From: Patescibacteria group bacterium | GTDB lineage: Bacteria; Patescibacteriota; Microgenomatia; Levybacterales; UBA12049 | Direction of reading: 5' to 3' | Assembly: GCA_023485715.1 (NCBI GenBank) | Contig: JAMCZG010000003.1 | Coordinates: forward strand, 1-11,591 | DNA length: 11,591 bases | In this document: positions 5,639 to 11,591 of the stretch, piece after piece | Layout of the letters: every line of letters starts with the position of its first letter | Position numbering within the stretch: the stretch's first letter is position 1 | Position numbers and translations under genes: made by a program | The notes under the pieces: model-generated | Told to the model about the DNA's origin: nothing | Seen by the model: only the letters and a program-made list of their open reading frames with translations | Databases searched by the model: none

Positions 5639-6055
5639 ATGATTCGTATTTTTACAGACGGAGGCGCAAGAGGAAATCCCGGACCTGCCGCAACCGGAGT
5701 CTATATCGAAGACTCAAAGGGAAATAAAATCGCGTCGTTCGGTGAAAAAATCGGTAACGCGACGAATAATGTCGCCGAGTACAAAGCGGTAATAACCGCT
5801 TTGGAATGGTTAAATAAAAATAAAGAAAAAATAGACAGCGATTTAAAAATTAATTTTTTTTTGGATTCGCAACTTGTTTCTTCCCAATTGAATGGCCTGT
5901 TTAAAATAAAAAACCCCGATCTTAGAAATCTGCTTTTTAAAATCCGGGAGCTGGAAGCGGATTTAAACGCCGACATTTCTTATAGATATGTGCCCAGAGA
6001 GGAAAATAAAAACGCAGACAGAATCGTGAACATGGTTCTAGACAACGAGCTTTAG
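5639..6055 (+). CDS. Ribonuclease HI family protein
   Basis: This compact 138-residue protein carries all RNase H1 marks. IFTDGGARGNPGPA (4-17) holds the first catalytic Asp (D7), NNVAEYKAVITAL (43-55) holds the Glu (E47), FLDSQLVSSQLNG (74-86) holds the second Asp (D76), and VPREENKNADRIVN (118-131) holds the last Asp (D127). The enzyme cleaves RNA in RNA-DNA hybrids, for example R-loops and Okazaki primers. The motif spelling resembles the short RNase HI type found in many Gram-positives and archaea rather than E. coli RnhA. A promoter-like TATAAT ends 7 bases upstream and no Shine-Dalgarno is present. The gene sits between two envelope genes, probably by position only. Confidence 0.93.
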   Translation: MIRIFTDGGARGNPGPAATGVYIEDSKGNKIASFGEKIGNATNNVAEYKAVITALEWLNKNKEKIDSDLKINFFLDSQLVSSQLNGLFKIKNPDLRNLLFKIRELEADLNADISYRYVPREENKNADRIVNMVLDNEL

Positions 6056-6067
6056 GTTGCATAAAAT
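6039..6067 (+). promoter_or_regulatory. Promoter for the DUF4012 gene (near-leaderless)
   Basis: TAGACA (6039-6044, five of six to TTGACA) and TAAAAT (6062-6067, five of six to TATAAT) are separated by exactly 17 bp. The -35 lies inside the last codons of the RNase H gene. The -10 ends 8 bases before the ATG at 6076. There is no Shine-Dalgarno. Confidence 0.65.
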
Positions 6068-6075
6068 AAAATCTG

Positions 6076-8805
6076 ATGGACAAAGCTGCCTCTTCAGAAA
6101 ACAATAAAATAATTTTAATCGTAGATAAAGAGGGATTTATCGGAAACGGGATTTGCAAAAAAATTAGTCCCAACATTCCGTCTGTTTACATAACATCGAA
6201 CGAAAATCCGATTCACAATAGTGTTCCCGAAAACAGCTTATTGCTGCCGTTTAAAAAAAGGATTCCCCGGATCCCCGCTTATTCATATTCCCACATCTTT
6301 GTAATTTTTAACAACGAAAAAGAGATAACAGATGTTTTAAGTCACTTTATTAAACAGGCAGAAAAATTAAAATCAAAATTAATATTTTTAATTCCTTATA
6401 TTTCTGGAGCAGATGTTTTGGCAAAACATGTAACAGATTCTTATAAAAATACTACAATAATGTTTTTCGGAGATTATTTTGACGAGAATACGCCTAGAAT
6501 TAAATCGAGTTTAATAAACCGATTTTTACTCGAAGCAATGGCTCACGGAAAAATAACCGCTTTTGGCTTAGAGACCGAAAAAACAAATCTAGTTTATCTT
6601 ACCGATTTAACGGATTCTGTTTTAGAAGTTTCTTTATCCGAAAAGCAAAAAAGCAAATATTATTTTCTTTTTCCGAAGAATTCCCCTACCCAATTATCAA
6701 TAATTCGGATGTTCCAAAGGATCGACCCTTTTTTACGCGTTGATTTTAAGAACGAAAAAATAAATATTTTTAAGACATCTAAAAAAATAGATATCCCCGA
6801 AGACTCAGTTTATTTATTCGACGACGACTATCCGGTCGAAAAACGATTAAAAGAAACGATGCAGAAAAAAGAAATTAAGCCTCGGTCAGATACAAGCATA
6901 GTCAATAACCATGATCGAAAAAAGAAGCACGGGAAAAAACATCGGCCAAACCTATTTTTATATTTATTGTATTTGCTAATCATTGTTTTTTTGCTCCCCT
7001 TTTTGTCGACGGCTTTATTTTTCTTTTTAGGAGTTTTTCAGTTAAATTTTGCTAAAGACGCGATCTATAAATCTAACTATGTTCGTGCAAAAGTAGCAAG
7101 TAAAAGCGCCAAGCAATTGTTTTCTTTTGCCCAAACAACGTCTGAGGTTATTCAGTTTACTTTTTTGCTTATCGGAAAAAAGAACTGGCTCGATCCGGTT
7201 ACGGTAAGTATTCGTAGCGGAGAAGAAATATCTGACACGGTTTATTCAGCGATCGAAGGAATGTCGAAATTTGAAGATGTAGTTAGCGGTAAAAGTATGA
7301 ATCCCAAAAGCGATTTTATAAGCGCGATCGATACATTCGAAAATGCCACCGGTTTAGTACAAAAAATACAACTCGAAAAAAACAGTAATTTTTTTGCCGG
7401 TGTTTTACCGGCTAACAAAATTAAAGAGTTCGACGACGCGATAAAGCTTTTTACGTCCACGAAGGACACGTATTTAAAAATATTCGGGTTTGAAGGTAAA
7501 AAAACTTACCTGGTTTTGTTTCAAAACAACATGGAGCTTCGTCCGGGCGGCGGTTTTATCGGCTCTTACGGGATTTTAGTGCTAGAAAACGGAAAGGTTT
7601 TAGATTTTACGATTCACGATGTATACGAGGCAGACGGACAACTTAAAGGACATGTAGAGCCGGCGTTCCCGATAAGGCGCTATATTCCCTTGGTGCATCT
7701 TTATCTACGTGACAGTAATTTTGACGTAGATTTTTCTAAAAACGGATATATGGCTGCGCTTATGTTAAACCGAGAGACCGGCCAAGTCGTTGACGGAGTA
7801 ATAGGCGTTGATGTATCGTTTGTTAAAAACGCGCTTTCTGTTCTGGGTCCGATCTACGTTTCGGATTACAAGGAAACAGTAACAGACAACAACCTATATA
7901 TGCTTACTCAAACCAAGGCTGAAAAAAATTTTTTTCCCGGATCGACACAGAAGCAGGATTTTTTAAGGTCGCTATTCAATTCGATCCAAAATAAAATTGC
8001 GGCAGAGAACAGTCTCCCCTATTTGAACTTTGTAAATATTATCGCCAAATCGGTTTACGAAAAACATTTGATTTTTGTTTTTTCGGATAATATTACTCAA
8101 AACATTTTTACGATAAACGATTTATCCTCTTCTCTTTGGGACAATCGGGAAAATAACGGTCAGACGATAAACGATTTTTTAGGAATAAACGAAGCAAATC
8201 TGGGAGTAAATAAAGCAAATTATTTTATAAAAAGAAAAATCGACCAGACGATAGCAATCGATAAAAGCGGAGTCGTAAACGGAAATGTCGAAATTAAATA
8301 TAGAAACTTAAGTAAGGCCGGAGAGTGGCCGGGAGGGGATTATAAAAACTACTTAAGGATAATTTTGCCTTTCGGTGCGGAGCTAGTATCGGTTTTTATC
8401 GACGGCCAAGAACAAAAAATCGTTCCCGCAGTAACAGACTTTTTGATTTATGAAAATAAAAATTTTCGTCCTCCATCGGGTTTAGAGGTAGAAAAATCGA
8501 TCGAAGACAATAAGACAATTTACGGGTTTTTAACCGTTGTTCCGACTGACTCGTATAAAACAGTAAAAATAAGATATAAATATTCAAATTTAGGAATTTC
8601 GTCTGAAAACGCTTTTGTCTATTCGCTTAAGGTTTTTAAACAGCCGGGGACAGACGAGGATCCATATTTACTAAATTTAACCTATCCTGATAATTTTCAG
8701 GTCATCGACACGTCTTTCGGTGTTAGAAAAAATCAAAATACAATAACATTCTCTAGGCCTCTTTTAAGAGATATAAATTTTAAAGCAAATTTGGCATTGC
8801 GTTAA
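6076..8805 (+). CDS. DUF4012 membrane protein with degenerate NAD-dependent epimerase-like N-terminal domain
   Basis: This 909-residue protein has three parts. Residues 11-190 resemble an extended SDR sugar epimerase: ILIVDKEGFIGNGI (13-26) parallels the nucleotide-binding start ILVTGGxGFIG, and INRFLLEAMAHGKITAFG with LVYLTDLTDSV (147-183) parallels its substrate-side end. However, the first Gly is replaced by Asp17 and no catalytic YxxxK is seen, so activity is doubtful. A basic linker (KKKHGKKHR, 282-290) precedes one transmembrane helix (about 292-320), placing the epimerase-like part in the cytoplasm. The outer part carries the DUF4012 signature YLVLFQNNMELRPGGGFIG (478-496), later YLRDSNFDVDF and GGDYKNYLRI. 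DUF4012 has no settled function. The nearby Wzy-like gene suggests surface glycan work, an inference. Confidence 0.88.
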   Translation: MDKAASSENNKIILIVDKEGFIGNGICKKISPNIPSVYITSNENPIHNSVPENSLLLPFKKRIPRIPAYSYSHIFVIFNNEKEITDVLSHFIKQAEKLKSKLIFLIPYISGADVLAKHVTDSYKNTTIMFFGDYFDENTPRIKSSLINRFLLEAMAHGKITAFGLETEKTNLVYLTDLTDSVLEVSLSEKQKSKYYFLFPKNSPTQLSIIRMFQRIDPFLRVDFKNEKINIFKTSKKIDIPEDSVYLFDDDYPVEKRLKETMQKKEIKPRSDTSIVNNHDRKKKHGKKHRPNLFLYLLYLLIIVFLLPFLSTALFFFLGVFQLNFAKDAIYKSNYVRAKVASKSAKQLFSFAQTTSEVIQFTFLLIGKKNWLDPVTVSIRSGEEISDTVYSAIEGMSKFEDVVSGKSMNPKSDFISAIDTFENATGLVQKIQLEKNSNFFAGVLPANKIKEFDDAIKLFTSTKDTYLKIFGFEGKKTYLVLFQNNMELRPGGGFIGSYGILVLENGKVLDFTIHDVYEADGQLKGHVEPAFPIRRYIPLVHLYLRDSNFDVDFSKNGYMAALMLNRETGQVVDGVIGVDVSFVKNALSVLGPIYVSDYKETVTDNNLYMLTQTKAEKNFFPGSTQKQDFLRSLFNSIQNKIAAENSLPYLNFVNIIAKSVYEKHLIFVFSDNITQNIFTINDLSSSLWDNRENNGQTINDFLGINEANLGVNKANYFIKRKIDQTIAIDKSGVVNGNVEIKYRNLSKAGEWPGGDYKNYLRIILPFGAELVSVFIDGQEQKIVPAVTDFLIYENKNFRPPSGLEVEKSIEDNKTIYGFLTVVPTDSYKTVKIRYKYSNLGISSENAFVYSLKVFKQPGTDEDPYLLNLTYPDNFQVIDTSFGVRKNQNTITFSRPLLRDINFKANLALR

Positions 8806-8980
8806 TTTAGTATTCCACTGTTAAAACAATCATCGAATAATATAGGCTCGTTCCGATATTTTTCGAAATTTCTCTTCGCAAAGCTAACGACTGTTTATTA
8901 TATTTAAGTTGTGACTCAAAAAATTTTTACGAAAAAAAAGCAAAAAGAGCCCAGTCCCATAAAATACAGAAAGAGGAATC
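8806..8980. other. Convergent intergenic gap without a clear terminator
   Basis: This gap separates the 3' ends of the DUF4012 gene and nth. It is AT-rich, with only weak stems (such as CGAA-TTCG around 8864-8878) and no GC-rich stem followed by a T run on either strand. A tiny basic ORF may start inside it. No tRNA fold was recognised. Confidence 0.5.
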
Positions 8981-8997
8981 CTAAATTATCTTTTTAA
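8911..8997 (+). CDS. Candidate 28-residue basic micro-protein
   Basis: A GTG at 8911 opens a 28-codon frame ending in TAA at 8995-8997. The peptide starts MTQKIFTKKKQKEPSP, continues IKYRKRNPKLSF, and is about 40% Lys and Arg. The -10-like TATATT (8899-8904) ends exactly 6 bases before the GTG, the same arrangement seen before nth, the Nudix gene and valS. It overlaps the 3' end of nth on the other strand by 17 bases. I do not recognise the protein; its size and charge would suit an rRNA-binding peptide. Lys-rich frames arise easily by chance in AT-rich DNA, so this is a weak call. Confidence 0.25.
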   Translation: MTQKIFTKKKQKEPSPIKYRKRNPKLSF

Positions 8998-9634
8998 ATC
9001 GGGGAAATTTAAAAGCAGAGGGGCAAACTTTATTTAGAAAACATTGGTCGCACTTTGGTCTTTTTGCGTCGCAGATTTTCCTTCCGTGTTCGATTAAAAG
9101 GTATGTGAGCTTAAACCAGTCTTTTTTAGGAAATAATTCCATTAAATCTTTTTCGATCTTTTCGGGAGTTTTGTTTTTTGAAAATCCGAGTCTTTGGGAA
9201 AGGCGAAGAACATGTGTATCGACTGCGATTCCTTCAACTACTCCATAAGCATTTCCCAAAATCACATTCGCACTTTTTCTTCCGACTCCAGGAAGTTTTT
9301 GGATATCTGTCATATTCACAGGAATTTTTCCATTAAATTTTTCAACCACCATCTTTGCCGAAAGTTTTATATTCTTTGCTTTATTTCTATAAAGCCCGAT
9401 CGATTTAATATCTTGTTCTAATTCATTAAGATCGGCATTTGCGTAATCTTGAACAGTTTTGTATTTTTTAAACAATTTTTCTGTCACCTTGTTCACAGTT
9501 GTGTCCGGTGCTTGGGCAGAAAGAACGACAGCGACCAAAAGTTCAAAATTATTAGAATAGTTTAAAATAATTTTTGCCTCAGGGTAATTTTTTTTGAGAA
9601 GTACCAAAATTTTTTCTGCCTTATCTTTTTTCAT
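8981..9634 (-). CDS. nth: Endonuclease III (DNA glycosylase/AP lyase)
   Basis: This 217-residue protein is close to the typical length (about 211). It has the helix-hairpin-helix LPGVGRKSANVILG with the catalytic Lys, the AVDTHVLRLSQRLG segment with the catalytic Asp, and a C-terminal [4Fe-4S] cluster motif C-x6-C-x2-C-x5-C in ICDAKRPKCDQCFLNKVC. The enzyme removes oxidised pyrimidines and cleaves abasic sites in base excision repair. The frame is open further upstream to 9733, but the ATG at 9634 (MKKDKAEKIL) fits the family N-terminus, and longer forms would overlap the divergent Nudix gene. The start has no Shine-Dalgarno; an extended -10 ends 6 bases upstream. The gene is alone on its strand. 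Confidence 0.97.
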   Translation of the reverse strand: MKKDKAEKILVLLKKNYPEAKIILNYSNNFELLVAVVLSAQAPDTTVNKVTEKLFKKYKTVQDYANADLNELEQDIKSIGLYRNKAKNIKLSAKMVVEKFNGKIPVNMTDIQKLPGVGRKSANVILGNAYGVVEGIAVDTHVLRLSQRLGFSKNKTPEKIEKDLMELFPKKDWFKLTYLLIEHGRKICDAKRPKCDQCFLNKVCPSAFKFPRFKKII

Positions 9635-9662
9635 TTGATAAGTATAGCAAATATAATATAAT
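9635..9662 (+). promoter_or_regulatory. Nudix gene promoter (near-leaderless)
   Basis: TTGATA (9635-9640, five of six) and a perfect TATAAT (9657-9662) are separated by 16 bp. The -10 ends 6 bases before the ATG at 9669. The -35 abuts the start codon of nth, and the two opposing promoters share the same DNA. Confidence 0.7.
9641..9649 (-). promoter_or_regulatory. nth promoter, extended -10 (near-leaderless)
   Basis: On the minus strand TGC-TATACT (9649-9641) forms an extended -10, ending 6 bases before the nth ATG at 9634. The -35 region is poor, as is usual with extended -10 promoters. It lies inside the spacer of the opposing Nudix-gene promoter. Confidence 0.65.
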
Positions 9663-9668
9663 GGCCTA

Positions 9669-10184
9669 ATGGAATATCTTGACGTCGTGAATGAAAAAGA
9701 TGAGATTATTGGAGAGGCTTCGCGTGGCGACATTTACAAAAAATATCTAATGCATAGAATTGTCCATATATTCATTTTCAATAAAAAAGGAAAAATATGC
9801 TTGCAACTAAGAGGTAAAAATATATCGTTCATGCCTCTTCATTGGTGCTCATCAGCCGCTGGACACGTTAGGAAAGGGGAAACATACAAAAATGCCATAA
9901 GAAGAGAGATGTTCGAAGAGCTCGGCACAGATTTAGATATTAAATTTTTATATAAAGACGTATATGAATACAAAACAGTTCAACCTGGGCTTAAACTATT
10001 TCTTGTAACTTTTAAAGCAACCAACGACGGACCATTCAAAATTAATCGTAAAGAAGTAGAGAGGGTAGATTTTTTCTCGGTAAAAGAAGTCCAAAAAATG
10101 ATTGATAGGGGAGAGAAATTTCATCCGGAGCTTTTATTTTTACTTCAAAGGCATTTTAAAATGTCTACATTGAACAACAAATGA
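9669..10184 (+). CDS. Nudix hydrolase, isopentenyl-diphosphate isomerase-like subfamily
   Basis: This 171-residue protein has a complete Nudix box (G-x5-E-x7-REMFEELGT), starting at GHVRKGE around residue 65; the metal-binding Glu residues are present. The N-terminal MEYLDVVNEKDEIIGEASRG, the HRIVHIFIFN segment and WCSSAAGHV resemble the Idi/YfcD group. In E. coli Idi the position before GHP holds the catalytic Cys (NSVCGHP). Here it is Ala (SSAAGHV), and the canonical REUxEE box is present, so pyrophosphohydrolase activity is more likely than isomerase activity. The substrate is unknown. The gene is divergent from nth, and its 3' end holds the -35 of valS. The last 22 codons are repeated in inverted form at the window edge. 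Confidence 0.88.
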   Translation: MEYLDVVNEKDEIIGEASRGDIYKKYLMHRIVHIFIFNKKGKICLQLRGKNISFMPLHWCSSAAGHVRKGETYKNAIRREMFEELGTDLDIKFLYKDVYEYKTVQPGLKLFLVTFKATNDGPFKINRKEVERVDFFSVKEVQKMIDRGEKFHPELLFLLQRHFKMSTLNNK

Positions 10185-10227
10185 GGCTGTGCTAGAATTG
10201 CTTCATGGCCGATAATCAAAGAAACGA
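10117..10227 (+). repeat. Left arm of a perfect 111-bp inverted repeat
   Basis: Bases 10117-10227 are exactly the reverse complement of 11481-11591 (paired positions sum to 21708). The arm covers the end of the Nudix gene, the valS promoter, the valS start and its first codons. Identity ends at 10228, and the other arm runs to the window edge, so the true length may be greater. Confidence 0.97.
10170..10198 (+). promoter_or_regulatory. valS promoter (extended -10, near-leaderless)
   Basis: TTGAAC (10170-10175) and TAGAAT (10193-10198) are separated by 17 bp, and TGC precedes the -10 to give an extended motif. The -10 ends 6 bases before the valS ATG. The -35 lies within the end of the Nudix gene. 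Confidence 0.65.
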
Positions 10228-11480
10228 ACAGGACTGGTATAACTTTTGGGATAAGAAGGACTATTTTAAAGCTAACCCCGACTCACAAAAAAAATCATAT
10301 TCACTTTTAATGCCGCCGCCAAATTTAACAGGCGAGCTTCATTTGGGACACGCGATGCAACACGCGATTTTGGATGTCATCGCGCGTTTTAAAAGAATGC
10401 AGGGTTTTGACGTTTTGCTGCTGCCGGGGGTAGATCACGCTGGAATATTATTCGAGGGCACATTCAATAAAGTGTTAGAAAAACAGGGCTTATCCAAAAG
10501 AAAACTCGGAAGAGAAGAATGGCTGAAACGTGCGTGGGAGTTTAGGGATGAGATATACAAATCGTTTCATAAAACCTGGACAGTTATGGGGATTTCTGCT
10601 GATTGGGAGAGGGAAGTGTTTACGCTCGAACCGAAAATCCAACAAGCTGTCTTTGAAGAATTTAAGCGCTTCTTCGACGAAGATTTACTATACAAGGACG
10701 CGTACATTGTCCAATGGTGTCCAAAATGTGGGACAGCGATCGAAGATTTGGAAATGGAATACCAGGAAAGAAGCGAAAATCTTTATTTCGTTAAATACAA
10801 AATCGAAGGGTCAGACGAATATATTGAGATCACAACGGTTCGACCCGAAACGATTTATGCTGATGTTGCGATCGCGGTTTACCCTAATCATCCAAAGTTT
10901 CGGGAATATATCGGGAAAAATGCGGGAAATCCGCTGACTGGAAGATTATTACCGATTTTTGAGGATAAAAGAGTCGATAAGCCCTGTTTTTCTAACACTT
11001 TAAAAATTACTCCCGGACACGATCTTTTGGACTACGAAATCGGGAAAGATCGTAATTTAGAAATACTTCACGCGATCGATAAGACCGGCAAAATGACAGA
11101 ATTAACAGAAGATTTAATCGGGATTAAAGCGGTTGAGGCGCGAAAACTTGCTTTTGAAAAGTTGGAAAAATTGGATGCAGTCAGCAAAGTAGAGGAGTAT
11201 AAACATTCTGTCCCAGTCTGCGAAAGGTGCAAGACAGTTGTCGAACCTTTAATTTCTACAGAATGGTTTGTTAAAACAAAGCCGTTGGCAAAGAAAGCTT
11301 TAAATAGCCTCGACAAAATAAATTTTCTGCCAGAAAACTACCGGAAAATATTGGCCGATTGGTATAAAGAAATTCACGATTGGTCGATTTCAAGAAGTTT
11401 GTGGTGGGGCCACAGGATTCCTGTTTGGTATTGCGAAAAATGTAATAAGGCTCATAAAGTCGGAAAGGGGGAGGGCATGG
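10205..11480 (+). CDS. valS: Valyl-tRNA synthetase, 5' part (3' end replaced by inverted repeat)
   Basis: About 425 residues of a class I synthetase that charges tRNA-Val. The catalytic start holds MPPPNLTGELHLGHAM with the HIGH-type motif HLGH (46-49) and GVDHAG (75-80). An inserted editing (CP1) domain contains ITTVRPET (209-216) and LKITPGHD (266-273). Cysteine pairs WCPKC and VCERC flank it, then STEWFVK and ISRSLWWGHRIPVWYC (395-410) return to the catalytic core. Full enzymes have roughly 750-900 residues; the KMSKS loop and anticodon domain are missing. The reading frame continues to a stop at 11563, but from about residue 426 onward it is the inverted copy of 10117-10227 and not ValRS. 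LKITPGHD is preceded by PCFSNT rather than the usual GTGA-type sequence, a mild oddity. Confidence 0.93.
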
Positions 11481-11591
11481 TCGTTTCTTTGATTATCGGC
11501 CATGAAGCAATTCTAGCACAGCCTCATTTGTTGTTCAATGTAGACATTTTAAAATGCCTTTGAAGTAAAAATAAAAGCTCCGGATGAAATT
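11481..11591 (-). repeat. Right arm of the 111-bp inverted repeat; antisense fragments of Nudix gene, promoter and valS start
   Basis: This is the exact reverse complement of 10117-10227. Read on the minus strand it holds the last 22 codons and TGA stop of the Nudix gene (11591-11524), the valS -10 (11515-11510), the valS ATG (11503-11501) and its first seven codons. It abruptly replaces the continuation of valS. Because it is perfect and ends at the window edge, a fold-back sequencing or assembly artefact is the simplest explanation; a real inverted duplication is not excluded. Confidence 0.95.

Noticed and set aside
8806..8980. Intrinsic terminators or a tRNA in the convergent gap
   Set aside because: T runs are present, but no stable GC stem precedes them on either strand, and no cloverleaf or T-loop GTTCRA pattern was found.
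8981..9733. Longer nth reading frame starting at 9733
   Set aside because: The extra 33 residues do not resemble the family, run through the divergent Nudix promoter and coding start, and an ATG at 9634 with an extended -10 fits better.
11481..11563. C-terminal end of the 452-residue valS frame as real protein
   Set aside because: These bases are the reverse complement of the Nudix-valS junction, so the last ~26 residues are not ValRS sequence.

Overview
The window looks like the replication-origin region of a Patescibacteria (CPR) genome, most likely from the Microgenomates side. The reasons are the AT-rich sequence, the small compact genes, the rpmH-rnpA-yidD-yidC-jag block diverging from dnaA-dnaN, and the pairing of an O-antigen-ligase-like (Wzy) protein with a large DUF4012 protein. 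TGA is used as a normal stop (rnpA, Nudix gene), so the code is standard and not the recoded code of Gracilibacteria or Absconditabacteria. The lineage is an inference from gene content; no marker tree was run.

Layout. On the minus strand, 1-726 is a 3'-truncated dnaN and 895-2241 is dnaA. The 168 bp between them, together with the 3' end of dnaA, carry a cluster of DnaA boxes and a possible DnaA-trio, and this is the probable oriC. From 2375 rightwards run rpmH, rnpA, yidD, yidC and jag/khpB with overlaps or tiny gaps. They are followed by an O-antigen-ligase-like membrane protein, a small RNase H and a 909-residue DUF4012 protein with a degenerate epimerase-like N-terminus. A 175-bp gap follows that may hold a tiny basic ORF. 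Then comes nth (minus strand), which diverges from a Nudix hydrolase gene across only 34 bp. Last is the 5' half of valS.

How the genes fit together. dnaA and dnaN start replication and provide its clamp. rpmH, rnpA, yidD, yidC and jag link ribosome assembly, tRNA maturation, membrane protein insertion and RNA binding. The Wzy-like and DUF4012 proteins point to surface glycan work. RNase H, endonuclease III and the Nudix enzyme are nucleic-acid or nucleotide housekeeping.

Two features stand out. First, every gene that has its own upstream region carries a -10-like hexamer ending only 6-8 bases before the start codon. The transcripts would therefore be leaderless or nearly so, and Shine-Dalgarno sequences are almost absent. 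Second, the last 111 bases are a perfect reverse complement of 10117-10227. This truncates valS inside its catalytic core and reaches the very edge of the window, which is most simply explained by a fold-back or contig-end assembly artefact. The Wzy-like gene also has no ATG, GTG or TTG near its real N-terminus; an ACG codon sits at ideal distance from a strong Shine-Dalgarno. I did not find a clearly novel multi-gene system. I found no tRNA, rRNA, CRISPR array, insertion sequence or convincing intrinsic terminator.
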